NCBI RefSeq assembly: GCF_013249015.1
Contig: NZ_JABRPL010000006.1
Coordinates: 62,001 to 126,000, forward strand
Source: Rathayibacter agropyri
Lineage (GTDB): Bacteria > Actinomycetota > Actinomycetes > Actinomycetales > Microbacteriaceae
Direction: 5' to 3'
Length of the DNA: 64,000 nucleotides
Every line of letters begins with the position of its first letter. The stretch's first letter is position 1. Under the pieces are notes generated by a model that saw nothing but the letters and a program-made list of their open reading frames with translations, ran no database searches and was not told the origin of the DNA. A program made the translations under genes and the position numbers. This document shows positions 45,490 to 54,793 of this stretch, piece after piece.

Positions 45490-46958
45490 GTCTCGAGGGC
45501 TCGGCGCTCCAGCGGGCGAGCGCCCTCCTGGCGCACGTGCACGAGCGCCCACCGGTGGTCGCCGTCATCGGCGACCTGATCCTCGATTCCTGGTGGCTCG
45601 GCGAGACCGAGCGTGTCACACGGGAGGCGCCCGCGCCGGTCCTGCGGCTCGAGGACGTGGTGGATGTCGCGGGCGGTGCAGCCAACACCGCCGCCAATCT
45701 GCATGCGCTCGGCGCCGTCGTCCGCACCGTCGGAGTCGCCGGCCGCGACCCCGAGGGCGACCGGCTCCTGCGCGCCCTCGAGCGGGCGGGCCTGGACACC
45801 GCCGCGATCGTCCGCACCGGCGCCGCCACCACCATCAAGACCCGCGTCGTCGGCGGCGACAGCGTGATGCTGCGCGTCGACTCCGGGCCGCACCGTCCCG
45901 CCGACGACGAGTTGGAGCTGCTGGCCGAGGCCGCCGTGCGGGCCGCGGAGAGCGCCGACGCTGTGCTGGTCTGCGATTACGGCTCCGGGATCCTGCGCAC
46001 CGCCGTCGAGCGCATGCTGACCGCCGGGCGTCCGGGGCTCCTGGTGATCGACGCGCACGAATTGGCCGAGTGGGCCTTCGCGCGTCCCGATGTCGTCACG
46101 CCCAACGCGAAGGAGGCGGAGCGCTTGCTCGGCGCCTCCCTCGGCCGCGGCACCGAGCGGGCCGCCGCCGTGCGCGCCGCCGCCGCCGAGTTGCACGCGC
46201 GCTCGGGCGCTCGCCACGTGGTCGTCACCCTCGACCGCGACGGCTCGACCGCGCTCGACGCCGACGGCTCGGTCAGCCGCACCTTCGCCCAGCCCGCGGA
46301 GGAGAAGCAGGCGTCGGGAGCCGGCGATACCTTCGCCGCCACGGTCACCCTCGCCCTCGCCGCCGGCCGTTCCCTCGCCACCGCCGTCGACCTCGCGCAG
46401 GCCGCCGCCGACGTGGTCGTGCAGCGCCCAGGCACCTCGGTCTGCTCCGCCGACGACCTGCTGGCCTCCCTCGCGGCCCCCGGCGCCGTCGTCCTCGGCG
46501 AGGACGCCCTCGTCGAGGTGCTCGGTGAGCACTCGCGGCGCGGCCGGCGAATCGTCTTCACCAACGGCTGCTTCGACGTGCTGCACCGCGGCCACACCGC
46601 CTACCTCCGGCAGGCCCGCGAGTTAGGTGACGTTCTGGTGGTGGCGGTCAATGACGACGACTCCGTCCGCCGGCTCAAGGGAGAAGGCCGCCCCATCAAC
46701 CCCGAGGGTGACCGCGCCGGAGTGATCGCGGAGCTGGGCTGCGTCGACTTCGTCACCCTCTTCAGCGGCGACACTCCCATCCCGCTCCTGGAGCGCGTGC
46801 GTCCGGACGTCTACGTCAAGGGCGGCGACTACAACCCAGACATGCTCGCGGAGGCGGGGGTTGTCCGCTCCTACGGCGGCACCGTCACGACGGTCGGCTA
46901 CGTGTCCGAGCACTCCACGACCGAGATGGTGCACCGCATCCGATCGGCCGCGCCGTGA
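45486..46958 (+). CDS. hldE: Bifunctional heptose 7-phosphate kinase/heptose 1-phosphate adenylyltransferase (second copy)
   Basis: A 490-residue fusion with the full HldE layout: kinase GDLILDSWWLGETERVTREA, VAGGAANTAANLHALGA, GAGDTFAATVTLALA; transferase TNGCFDVLHRGHTAYLRQAR and VYVKGGDYNPDMLAE. It matches canonical HldE better than the 39445 copy. ATGA overlaps link it to the ALDH gene before and the GT2 gene after. Confidence 0.94.
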   Translation: MSLEGSALQRASALLAHVHERPPVVAVIGDLILDSWWLGETERVTREAPAPVLRLEDVVDVAGGAANTAANLHALGAVVRTVGVAGRDPEGDRLLRALERAGLDTAAIVRTGAATTIKTRVVGGDSVMLRVDSGPHRPADDELELLAEAAVRAAESADAVLVCDYGSGILRTAVERMLTAGRPGLLVIDAHELAEWAFARPDVVTPNAKEAERLLGASLGRGTERAAAVRAAAAELHARSGARHVVVTLDRDGSTALDADGSVSRTFAQPAEEKQASGAGDTFAATVTLALAAGRSLATAVDLAQAAADVVVQRPGTSVCSADDLLASLAAPGAVVLGEDALVEVLGEHSRRGRRIVFTNGCFDVLHRGHTAYLRQARELGDVLVVAVNDDDSVRRLKGEGRPINPEGDRAGVIAELGCVDFVTLFSGDTPIPLLERVRPDVYVKGGDYNPDMLAEAGVVRSYGGTVTTVGYVSEHSTTEMVHRIRSAAP

Positions 46959-47824
46959 CCAGCCGCCGCTGGTCCGGGCGGTGGGGAGTCGCCGAGGTTC
47001 CTGAGCCGCCGCTCATCGACGTGCTCGTGCCGACGGTCGGTCGCCGCGCCGAACTCTCCGCCACGCTCGCCGGGCTCGCCGCTCAGGACGATCCGCCGTT
47101 CCGGGTGATCGTCAGCGACCAGTCCGACGACGGAGTTGCCGAGAGCGATCCGACGGTCCTGGCGATGCTGCGCGTGCTGGAGGCGCAGGGCCGCGCGCCG
47201 CTCGTGCGTCGGCACCTCCCTCGTCGCGGGCTGGCGGAGCAGCGCCACTACCTGCTCTCGCTCTCCAGTGCCCCCGCGGTCCTCTTCCTCGATGACGACG
47301 TCTGGCTCGAGCCGGGGACGCTCGCGCGCCTGCATGAGGCGCTGGAGCGGCTCGACTGCGGCTTCGTCGGCTCCGCAGTGCAGGGTCTGTCCTACCTCGA
47401 GGACGTCCGGCCGCACGAGACGGAGGCGTTCGAGACCTGGGAGGAGCGCGTGCAGCCCGAGCGGGTCCGCCGCGGCACCCCCGAGTTCGAGCGCTGGCCG
47501 CTGCACAACGCGGCGAACCTCACCCACGTCGCCGCCGACCTGGATGTTCCGGAGGGCGCCTGGCGCGCGTACCGGGTCGCCTGGCTGGGCGCGTGCGTCC
47601 TCTACCGCCGCGACGCCCTCTTGGCCGTCGGCGGCTTCGACTTCTGGGAGCAACTGCCCCCGGAGCACAGCGGCGAAGACGTCGCCGCGCAGTGGCGCGT
47701 CATGGAGCGCTTCGGCGGCGCGGGCCTCGTGCCCAGCGGCGCCGTGCACCTCGAGACACCCACGACGGTCATCGACCGGCGCGTCGACGCCTTCGACCGG
47801 CTCTTCGCCGAAGAGCACTCGTAA
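46955..47824 (+). CDS. Glycosyltransferase family 2 protein
   Basis: A 289-residue GT-A enzyme: LIDVLVPTVGRRAELSATLAG, the metal-binding LFLDDDVWLEPGTL and an acceptor region with GGFDFWEQLPPEHSGEDVAAQWR (catalytic ED). Cytosolic, no TM. Likely adds a sugar to the glycan built in this island. Confidence 0.9.
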   Translation: MTSRRWSGRWGVAEVPEPPLIDVLVPTVGRRAELSATLAGLAAQDDPPFRVIVSDQSDDGVAESDPTVLAMLRVLEAQGRAPLVRRHLPRRGLAEQRHYLLSLSSAPAVLFLDDDVWLEPGTLARLHEALERLDCGFVGSAVQGLSYLEDVRPHETEAFETWEERVQPERVRRGTPEFERWPLHNAANLTHVAADLDVPEGAWRAYRVAWLGACVLYRRDALLAVGGFDFWEQLPPEHSGEDVAAQWRVMERFGGAGLVPSGAVHLETPTTVIDRRVDAFDRLFAEEHS

Positions 47825-47847
47825 CCCTCCGACGAAAGGACAGCACA

Positions 47848-48039
47848 ATGGATGCGCCCAACCCGATCCAGATCCAGAAGTACCTCGCGGGCATCGACTA
47901 CCCGGCTTCGAAGGACACGATCGTCAAGACCGCCGAGAAGGAGGGAGCCGACAGCGCCATCCTCGACGCGCTCCGCGCCATCCCCGACGGCACCTACGAC
48001 AGTCCCACCGCCGTCAGCTCCGCCGTCTCCAAGGTCTGA
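47848..48039 (+). CDS. DUF2795 domain protein
   Basis: A 63-residue protein, PNPIQIQKYLAGIDYPASKD then VKTAEKEGADSAILDALRAI, matching the small DUF2795 family of actinobacteria. Ribosome-binding site GAAAGGA. Function unknown; it is followed by a palindromic repeat. Confidence 0.85.
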   Translation: MDAPNPIQIQKYLAGIDYPASKDTIVKTAEKEGADSAILDALRAIPDGTYDSPTAVSSAVSKV

Positions 48040-48053
48040 CCCCCTCGCCCCAC

Positions 48054-48119
48054 CCCGCGAGATGCCTCTTCGGTACGCGACACGCCGTGCGAGACGTACC
48101 GAAGAGAGCATCTCGCGGG
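48054..48119. repeat. Intergenic palindrome family, copy 3
   Basis: Outer arms CCCGCGAGATGC and GCATCTCGCGGG; inner arms TCTTCGGTACG and CGTACCGAAGA pair exactly. Between convergent stops at 48039 and 48135. Its inner arms differ from copy 1 on both sides. Confidence 0.85.
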
Positions 48120-48134
48120 AGGCGCCGGACGGGG

Positions 48135-49781
48135 TCAGGCCGAGGCATGCTCGCGGAGGACGCCCGACTCGAGGGCTTGGAATGACAGCACTTTGTAACC
48201 CTCGGATTCGAAGAAGATCGTCGCCCGGTCCGCCTCGACGCTCATCACGGTGCCTGCGCCCCACTCACGGTGCTCCACCGCCTCGTCCACGCTGAGCGGA
48301 GCATCGACGGGCGCCTCGCTCACCTCGCCGCTCGCCTCGCCACTCGCCTCGTGATGCTCGCAGGCGTCGCAGTTGCCGCACCACTCCTCCGACTCGACGC
48401 CGAAGTAGTCGAGCAGTACCCGACGCCGGCACTGCTGCGTCTCGGCGTACGCACGCATCATCGACAACCGCGACTCCGCGATCCGCTCGCGAGAGGCGAG
48501 GGCGGCCGTCACCGCGTCCACCGCCTCATCCCCCGTCGCCTCGCAGGTCGCGCGCAGCCCCGTGCCGGTCTCGACGAGGCCGGCGTCTGCGAGGTCGTTC
48601 ACTAGTCGGGCGATCGTGCGCGCGGGCTTGTCCAGCTCCTTTGCCAGCGCAGCGGAGTCGACGCCCGGCCGCTCCGACACGGCCGCCCAGACCACCCGCA
48701 GCGCCGCCCTGTCGACCGACCGCTTGGCGAAGAAGCGACGCAGCCCCAGATCCTCCGCGCGATAGTGCAGCGCACCGGTCGCGGGCTCACCATCGCGGCC
48801 CGCCCGGCCAATCTCCTGGTAGTACGCGTCAAGCGACTCCGTGGTCGTCGCGTGCACAACGAAGCGGACGTCCGCGCGATCGATGCCCATCCCGAACGCC
48901 GACGTCGCGACGACAACATCGAGCTCGCCCGCGCGCCACTGCTCGTGTACGACGGTGCGCTCCGACACCTTAAGCCCCGCATGGTACGCGGCAACCCGGC
49001 GCCCCTCGCCCGCGATGTCGGCCGCATAAGTCTCCGTCTCCTTGCGGGTCGCCACGTAGACCAGCCCCGGAGCCGTCCAACTGCGCGCCTCCTCGACCAC
49101 AGCCGCGCGCTTCTCGTTCTCGCTCTCGTGTCGGCGCACGACCAGGCGGATCTCAGGCCGGTCGACCCCGTGCACCTGCACCTCCGGATCCTTCATCCGC
49201 AGCCGCTCGATGATCTCGTCACGCACGGGTCCGGAGGCGGTAGCCGTCATCGCGAGCACGGGAGGGTCGCCCAACTCCTCGCGAACGTCGGCCAGGCGCA
49301 GGTAGTCGGGGCGGAAGTCGTGCCCCCAGGACGAGACACAGTGCGCCTCGTCAACGACCAGGAGTGACACCCCCGCGGCCGCCAGTCGCGTGACGTTCTC
49401 GGCCTTGGCCAGCTGCTCCGGCGCCAGCAGGACGTAGAGCGGGCCGCCCTCGTCGATCCGCTCCCAGGCGCGGGCGACGGCTGCCGCGCCGAGGGAGGAG
49501 TTGATCGCCACGGCACGCGGAGCAACGGGCGCCGACTCGATTGCGGCAAGCTGGTCGGCCTGCAGCGCGACGAGCGGTGACACGACGAGGACAATTCCGC
49601 CGCGCTCCGCCCCGGCGATTTGATACACCGCGGACTTGCCGCCGCCGGTCGCGAGGACCAGGAGCGTGTCGCGCCCCGAGGCCGCCGACTCGATCGCCTC
49701 GCGCTGTCCGGGCAGCAGTGATGACCAGCCGAAGTCCTCCCGGGCAATGCGACTGACGGGATCGGTGCGGGGAGCGTTCAT
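48135..49781 (-). CDS. recQ: RecQ family ATP-dependent DNA helicase
   Basis: A 548-residue SF2 helicase: LLPGQREAIESAASGRDTLL, Walker A ATGGGKS, DEAHCVSSWGHDFRPDY, SAFGMGIDRADVRFVVH and QEIGRAGRDGEP. A RecQ zinc cluster (QCRRRVLLDYFG, CGNCDACE) follows. There is no HRDC domain. The C-terminal region after residue about 480 is an SH3-like extension (HREWGAGTVMSVEADRATIFF), as seen in actinobacterial RecQ. Role in DNA repair and recombination. Confidence 0.94.
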   Translation of the reverse strand: MNAPRTDPVSRIAREDFGWSSLLPGQREAIESAASGRDTLLVLATGGGKSAVYQIAGAERGGIVLVVSPLVALQADQLAAIESAPVAPRAVAINSSLGAAAVARAWERIDEGGPLYVLLAPEQLAKAENVTRLAAAGVSLLVVDEAHCVSSWGHDFRPDYLRLADVREELGDPPVLAMTATASGPVRDEIIERLRMKDPEVQVHGVDRPEIRLVVRRHESENEKRAAVVEEARSWTAPGLVYVATRKETETYAADIAGEGRRVAAYHAGLKVSERTVVHEQWRAGELDVVVATSAFGMGIDRADVRFVVHATTTESLDAYYQEIGRAGRDGEPATGALHYRAEDLGLRRFFAKRSVDRAALRVVWAAVSERPGVDSAALAKELDKPARTIARLVNDLADAGLVETGTGLRATCEATGDEAVDAVTAALASRERIAESRLSMMRAYAETQQCRRRVLLDYFGVESEEWCGNCDACEHHEASGEASGEVSEAPVDAPLSVDEAVEHREWGAGTVMSVEADRATIFFESEGYKVLSFQALESGVLREHASA

Positions 49782-49881
49782 GGCTCGACGCTACGTCTCG
49801 GAGCCGGAGGAGAGCGTCCGCTTGACAGCGCAGCGAGGCTCGGTGAAGTGCTCCCAGCCCTCCAAGCCAGCCCTCGCCGCC

Positions 49882-50667
49882 TTACCGCCGCGTCAGCACC
49901 GGGTTGAACAGCGTCCCGATCCCCTCGACGTCGATCGCGACCGTGTCCCCGTTCGCGATCGGCCCGACTCCCGCAGGCGTCCCGGTGAGAATCACGTCCC
50001 CCGGGAGCAGCGTGAAGATCCGCGACACGTATGCCACGATCTCGGGCACCCCGTGGATCATGTCGCCGGTGCTCCCCGCCTGCTGCACTCGCCCATTGAC
50101 GCGGGTCTCGATGGCGCTCTCGTTCCAGAGGAACTCGGTCTCGATCACCGGCCCCAGCGGGCAGAAGGTGTCGTACCCCTTCGCACGGGCCCACTGCCCG
50201 TCCGAGCGCTGGAGGTCGCGTGCGGTGACGTCGTTCGCGATCGTGTAGCCGAAGACCACGTCCTCGTAGTCCTCCGCGCGCACATTGCGGGCCACGGCGC
50301 CGATCACGATCGCCAGCTCTCCCTCGAACTCCACCTGCTGGCTGTCCTCGGGGAGGACGATTGCCTCGTCCGGCCCGATGACCGACGTGTTCGGCTTGAG
50401 GAAGACGAGGGGCTCCGACGGAGTCTCACCGCCCATCTCGGCCGCGTGGTCGGCATAGTTCCTGCCAATGCCGACCACCTTCGAGCGCGGGATCACCGGG
50501 GCGAGGAGCTTCGCCTCCGCGAAGGGGATGCGCTCGCCTGTCGTGTCGAATCCGGCGAACATCGGGTCCCCGGCGAGCACGACCAGATCGTCCTCGTCAA
50601 CGATCCCGAAGTGAATCGCTCCCCCGTTGTCCCCGTCGCGCTGCGTGGCGAATCGTGCGATCTTCAT
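49882..50667 (-). CDS. Fumarylacetoacetate hydrolase family protein
   Basis: A 261-residue FAH-domain enzyme: VVGIGRNYADHAAEMGG, PLVFLKPNTSVIGPDE, VEFEGELAIVIGAVARNV (metal-binding ExE), GYTIANDVTARDLQ and ILTGTPAGVGPI. Probably a hydrolase or decarboxylase of 2-oxo acids. ATGA overlap with ilvE; the two are in one operon. Confidence 0.93.
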   Translation of the reverse strand: MKIARFATQRDGDNGGAIHFGIVDEDDLVVLAGDPMFAGFDTTGERIPFAEAKLLAPVIPRSKVVGIGRNYADHAAEMGGETPSEPLVFLKPNTSVIGPDEAIVLPEDSQQVEFEGELAIVIGAVARNVRAEDYEDVVFGYTIANDVTARDLQRSDGQWARAKGYDTFCPLGPVIETEFLWNESAIETRVNGRVQQAGSTGDMIHGVPEIVAYVSRIFTLLPGDVILTGTPAGVGPIANGDTVAIDVEGIGTLFNPVLTRR

Positions 50668-51770
50668 GCGTCCAACCTCATCATCCATCCGTGCCTGTCC
50701 TCGCGGCGCCCGTACTGGATGCCGGTCAGCTCCTCGCGGAGCGACATCGTGAGTTCGCCCGCGGGCGCGCCCTCCTGTCCCACCGAGAAGCCCTCGCCCT
50801 TCAGTTCGGCAATCGGAGTGATCACCGCGGCGGTCCCGCACGCGAACACCTCGACCACATCGCCCGAGGCGACTCCCTCCCGCCACTCATCGATGCTGAC
50901 TCGGCGACGCTCGACCCGGTGCCCACGGTCCTCGGCGAGCTGAAGCACGCTGTCGCGCGTGATGCCCTCGAGGATCGAGTCCGACTCCGGGGTGATGAGC
51001 GTGCCGTCCTTCGTGACCAGCACCACGTTCATGCCGCCGAGCTCCTCGATCCACCGCGACTCCTGCGAGTCGAGGAAGAGCACCTGCGCGCAGCCGTGGC
51101 CGTATGCCTCCTGCTGGGGCAGAAGGGAGGAGGCGTAGTTGCCGCCAGTCTTCGCCGCGCCGGTGCCACCCTTACCGGCCCGCGCGTACGAGGTCGAGAG
51201 CCAGATCGACACGGGCGCGACTCCACCCGAGAAGTAGGCGCCGGCGGGGCTCGCGATCACGTAGTAGCCCACGTCCTCGGCCGCCCGCACGCCGAGGAAT
51301 GCCTCACGCGCGAACATGAATGGCCGCAGGTACAGGCTGGTCTCCGGCTCCGACGGCACCCAGTCGCCATCCGCAACGATCAGCCGGCGCAGCGACTCGA
51401 CAAAGAGGTCGGTGGGCAGCTCGGGCAGGGCCAGGCGGCGGGCGGAGCGCTGGAGACGGCGGGCGTTCGCCTCGGGGCGGAAGGTCCAGATGGAGCCGTC
51501 CTCGTGACGGTACGCCTTCATCCCCTCGAAGATCTCCTGCGCGTAGTGCAGAACCGCCGCGGCGGGGTCGAGCGCTAGCGGCCCGTAGGGCAGGACGCGG
51601 GCGCTGTGCCAGCCGTCGGCGCGGGTCCAGCCGAGCTCGATCATGTGGTCGGTGAAGTGCACGCCGAAGCCGGGGTCGGCGAGGATGCGGGCGCGCTCGT
51701 CGGTGGAGCGCGGCGATGGGGCGGCGGTCACCTCGAAGGCGAGGTCTGCGCGGGCGGATTCTGTCGTCAT
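50664..51770 (-). CDS. ilvE: Branched-chain amino acid aminotransferase
   Basis: A 368-residue class IV PLP aminotransferase: IFEGMKAYRHEDGSIWTFRPEAN, SLYLRPFMFA, the PLP-Lys region AAKTGGNYASSLLPQQEA, and VEVFACGTAAVITPI. Transfers amino groups in the last step of Leu, Ile and Val synthesis. Between leuB and the FAH gene. Confidence 0.96.
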   Translation of the reverse strand: MTTESARADLAFEVTAAPSPRSTDERARILADPGFGVHFTDHMIELGWTRADGWHSARVLPYGPLALDPAAAVLHYAQEIFEGMKAYRHEDGSIWTFRPEANARRLQRSARRLALPELPTDLFVESLRRLIVADGDWVPSEPETSLYLRPFMFAREAFLGVRAAEDVGYYVIASPAGAYFSGGVAPVSIWLSTSYARAGKGGTGAAKTGGNYASSLLPQQEAYGHGCAQVLFLDSQESRWIEELGGMNVVLVTKDGTLITPESDSILEGITRDSVLQLAEDRGHRVERRRVSIDEWREGVASGDVVEVFACGTAAVITPIAELKGEGFSVGQEGAPAGELTMSLREELTGIQYGRREDRHGWMMRLDA

Positions 51771-51795
51771 CGTGGTGGTGTCCTTTTGCGGGAGG

Positions 51796-52845
51796 TCAGC
51801 GGAGGCGGGCGACGACCGAGTCGCCGATCGCGGCCGTGGAGCGCGGAGTACGGTCGCGAGACTCGATGTCCTCGGTCACCGCGGCGGTGACGCGAGCGGC
51901 CTCGTCGCGGCGGCCAAGGTGATCGAGCAGCATCGCCGCCGAGAGGATCGCGGCGGTCGGATCGGCGAGCTGGCGTCCGGCGATGTCGGGCGCGGATCCG
52001 TGCACCGGCTCGAACATGCTGGGGAACGCGCCACTGGGGTTGATGTTGCCCGAGGCTGCGAGTCCGATGCCGCCGCTGATCGCGCCGGCCAGATCGGTCA
52101 GGATGTCGCCGAAGAGGTTGTCGGTGACGATGACGTCGAACCTAGCAGGAGCGGTCACGAGGAAGATCGTCGCCGCATCGACGTGGAGGTAGTCGACGGC
52201 CACGTCCTCGAAGGCGGCCCCAACCTCATCGACGATCCGCTTCCAGAGCGAGCCGGCGAAGACGAGCACGTTCGTCTTGTGCACGAGGGTGAGCCGGGAG
52301 CGCCGCGCGCGGGCAAGCTCGAACGCGTGCCGCACGACCCGCTCGACCCCGTAGGCGGTGTTCACCGAGACCTCGTTCGCGACCTCCTGCGGCGTGCCCT
52401 GCCGGATCGCGCCGCCGTTGCCGACGTAGGGTCCCTCCGTGCCCTCCCGCACGACGACGAAGTCGACAGCACCCGGCTCGGCGAGCGGCGAGGGCACCCC
52501 CGCGTACAGGCGAGTCGGCCGGAGGTTCACGTAGTGATCGAGCGCGAACCGCAGGCGCAGCAGCAGCCCGCGCTCGATGTTCGCGTCCCTCAGACGCGGG
52601 TCACCTGGCGCACCACCAACCGCGCCCAGGAGGATCGCATCGTGCTGCGAAATCGCAGCGAGATCGTCGTCCGTGAGGACGTCACCAGTCTCGAGATACC
52701 GTGCCGCGCCCAGCGAAAAGGTCGTCTTTTCCAGCACGACATCGGAACCGACGGTCACGGCATCGAGGACCTTCACCGCTTCAGCGGTCACCTCCGGCCC
52801 AATCCCGTCTCCAGGAATGACGGCGAGCTTCACGGTGCGGGGCAT
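51796..52845 (-). CDS. leuB: 3-isopropylmalate dehydrogenase
   Basis: A 349-residue beta-decarboxylating dehydrogenase: [62 protein letters not shown] and [12 protein letters not shown]. Converts 3-isopropylmalate to 2-oxoisocaproate. First gene of leuB-ilvE-FAH. A strong hairpin lies 50-75 bp upstream of its start. Confidence 0.96.
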   Translation of the reverse strand: MPRTVKLAVIPGDGIGPEVTAEAVKVLDAVTVGSDVVLEKTTFSLGAARYLETGDVLTDDDLAAISQHDAILLGAVGGAPGDPRLRDANIERGLLLRLRFALDHYVNLRPTRLYAGVPSPLAEPGAVDFVVVREGTEGPYVGNGGAIRQGTPQEVANEVSVNTAYGVERVVRHAFELARARRSRLTLVHKTNVLVFAGSLWKRIVDEVGAAFEDVAVDYLHVDAATIFLVTAPARFDVIVTDNLFGDILTDLAGAISGGIGLAASGNINPSGAFPSMFEPVHGSAPDIAGRQLADPTAAILSAAMLLDHLGRRDEAARVTAAVTEDIESRDRTPRSTAAIGDSVVARLR

Positions 52846-52895
52846 GGCGGATCCTCAGGCGTGCGGGGTCAGAGTCCCCCCAGGGTACTCGCGGA

Positions 52896-52920
52896 CCGGC
52901 CCCGGGGACGCCGGGGCCGG
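52896..52920. promoter_or_regulatory. Perfect hairpin in the leuB upstream region
   Basis: CCGGCCCCGG and CCGGGGCCGG form a 10-bp perfect stem with a GGACG loop, 50-75 bp upstream of the leuB start. A T-run is lacking, so it may be a leader structure or attenuator rather than a terminator. No Leu-rich leader peptide was found. The rest of this 327-bp gap holds palindrome copy 4 and no gene. Confidence 0.4.
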
Positions 52921-53093
52921 GGCGCTACTGAGAGACGTCCGTCGTCACCGCCACACCGGAGTGCTCTCCCGCTCGCGGGTCACACGACTGTCTCAACGCC
53001 GAGTGACACTGCAAGAGCCGCACTGCCGCACACCGAAGCGACAAGCCAGACGATTTCGACGCGTCGTCGACCCCCCTCCCATCCCTCCCACCC

Positions 53094-53156
53094 CCGCGAG
53101 ATGCCTCTTGAGTACGCGACCCGTCGACGGAAGCAAACCCAAGAGGCATCTCGCGG
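53094..53156. repeat. Intergenic palindrome family, copy 4
   Basis: Perfect 16-bp outer arms CCGCGAGATGCCTCTT and AAGAGGCATCTCGCGG around a 31-nt centre including GAGTACGCGACC. It lies 17 bp beyond the exporter stop (53173, minus strand), where a terminator would sit. Confidence 0.85.
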
Positions 53157-53172
53157 AAGGGAAGGTGGGCGC

Positions 53173-54717
53173 TCAGCTGCGGCGGAGGCGCCACGCGCCG
53201 ACCGCAGCGGCAGCCAGGACCAGCCCCGCCCCGAGCCACGCCGACCAGCCGACGCCCGAGTCGAACGCCGCGCTCGCCGAGGCGAGCAGACTGGCGGCCG
53301 AGTCGGCCGGCAGTTCCCCCGCCACGGATACGGCCCCGCCGAGGGTCTCTCCCGCGCGCTGCGCCTGCCCGGCGTCGAGGCCCACAGGCAGCACCACTCC
53401 CCCGCGATACACCGCGGTCAGCACCGTCCCCAGGGTCGCAGTGCCGAGCACGGCGCCGAGCTCGTAGGCGGTCTCTGACACGGCGGAGGCTGCTCCGGCC
53501 TTGTCGGCGGGGGCGTTCGCGAGGATCAGCTCATTCGACACGGTCTCGGCCGCGCCGATCCCGAAGCCCAGGAACGCGAAGGCAACGGCCACGGTGAGCG
53601 CCGAGGCGCCTCCGGGAGTCCCGCTGCCCACGGCGAGCAGCACGTAGCCGACCACCGAGATCAGCAGACCGGCCGGCACCACGAACCGCGGAGCAACCCG
53701 CCGCGCAATCGGAACCACGCCCAGCCCTGAAACAATCATCACCGCGAGCCCCGGCACCAGCACGAGCCCCGCCTCCAGCGGCGACAGCCCGGCCACCAGC
53801 TGGAGGTGCTGCGAGACGAAGAACAACCCGCCCACCAGCGCGGTCACACTGAGCAGGTTCACCACGATCGCAGCGCTGAACGATCCGCGGCGAAAGAGCG
53901 AGAGGTCGAGCATCGGCGACGCGCGGCGCTGTTGACGACGAACGAACAGCACGCCCGAGAGGACACCTGCGACGAGCGCCGCCGCGCCGACCACGTCGAC
54001 TCCGTGCTCCGCGAACGACTTCACCGCGTAGACGATTGGCGCCATGGTCGCCAGCGAGAGGAGAATGCTCGGCACATCGACCGGTCCGGGCTGCGGATCG
54101 CGCGACTCCGGCACCAAAATCGGTACAAGCACCACCAGCGGAAGCAGCACCGGCACCGCCAGCAGGAACACCGATCCCCAGACGAAGTGTTCGAGCAGCA
54201 CCCCGCCGACCAGCGGGCCAATGGCCGAGCCGACAGCGAAGCCCGTCGCCCAGATGGCGATGGCGAGGCGGCGCTGGTCACGGTGCGGGAAGAGGCTGCG
54301 CAGGAGGGAGAGCGTCGAGGGCATGAGCATCGCGCCGAAGAAGCCGAGCGCCGCGCGGGCGCCGATCAGCGCGCCGGCGGTGGGAGCACAGGCGGCCACG
54401 ACCGAGACGACGGCGAAGCCGATCGCGCCGACCAGGAGGAGGCGCCGTCGGCCGATGCGGTCGCCCAGACTTCCCATTGCGACCAGCAGTCCGGCCAAGA
54501 CCAGCGGATACGCATCGACAATCCAGAGCAGCTCGGTACCCGTCGGGCCGAGACTCTCGGCGATCGAGGGCAGCGCAAAGTTGAGCACCGTGTTATCCAC
54601 CGACACCAGCAGCACGGGCAGCATCAGCACCGCGAGCGCGACCCAGGCGCGTCGTCCGACCCGGTCGGCAGCGCCGGTGGGATCGACGAGGGAGACGGGA
54701 GCGGTGCGCGCGGACAC
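53173..54717 (-). CDS. MFS transporter, DHA2 (EmrB/QacA-type) drug exporter
   Basis: A 514-residue 14-TM exporter: VSVDNTVLNFALPSIAESLG (DHA2 motif D1), MGSLGDRIGRRRLLLVGA (motif A), IGPLVGGVLLEHFVWGSVFL (motif C) and LNPAFSTALVSE-type later helices, here AGAASAVSETAYELGAVLG. GTG 54717 has a GAAAGG ribosome-binding site. Divergent from a TetR gene with a shared operator, so probably inducible efflux. Confidence 0.93.
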   Translation of the reverse strand: MSARTAPVSLVDPTGAADRVGRRAWVALAVLMLPVLLVSVDNTVLNFALPSIAESLGPTGTELLWIVDAYPLVLAGLLVAMGSLGDRIGRRRLLLVGAIGFAVVSVVAACAPTAGALIGARAALGFFGAMLMPSTLSLLRSLFPHRDQRRLAIAIWATGFAVGSAIGPLVGGVLLEHFVWGSVFLLAVPVLLPLVVLVPILVPESRDPQPGPVDVPSILLSLATMAPIVYAVKSFAEHGVDVVGAAALVAGVLSGVLFVRRQQRRASPMLDLSLFRRGSFSAAIVVNLLSVTALVGGLFFVSQHLQLVAGLSPLEAGLVLVPGLAVMIVSGLGVVPIARRVAPRFVVPAGLLISVVGYVLLAVGSGTPGGASALTVAVAFAFLGFGIGAAETVSNELILANAPADKAGAASAVSETAYELGAVLGTATLGTVLTAVYRGGVVLPVGLDAGQAQRAGETLGGAVSVAGELPADSAASLLASASAAFDSGVGWSAWLGAGLVLAAAAVGAWRLRRS

Positions 54718-54753
54718 AGAAACGACCTTTCGGGATGGGAGACGTCGTGAGTA

Positions 54754-54769
54754 TACCGTCCAGCCGGTA
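54754..54769. promoter_or_regulatory. Candidate TetR operator
   Basis: TACCG-TCCAGC-CGGTA inverted repeat in the 76-bp gap between the divergent exporter and regulator genes; it would cover promoters of both. Confidence 0.6.
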
Positions 54770-54793
54770 CAGTCGCCAGTGATCCGCCGTAGG

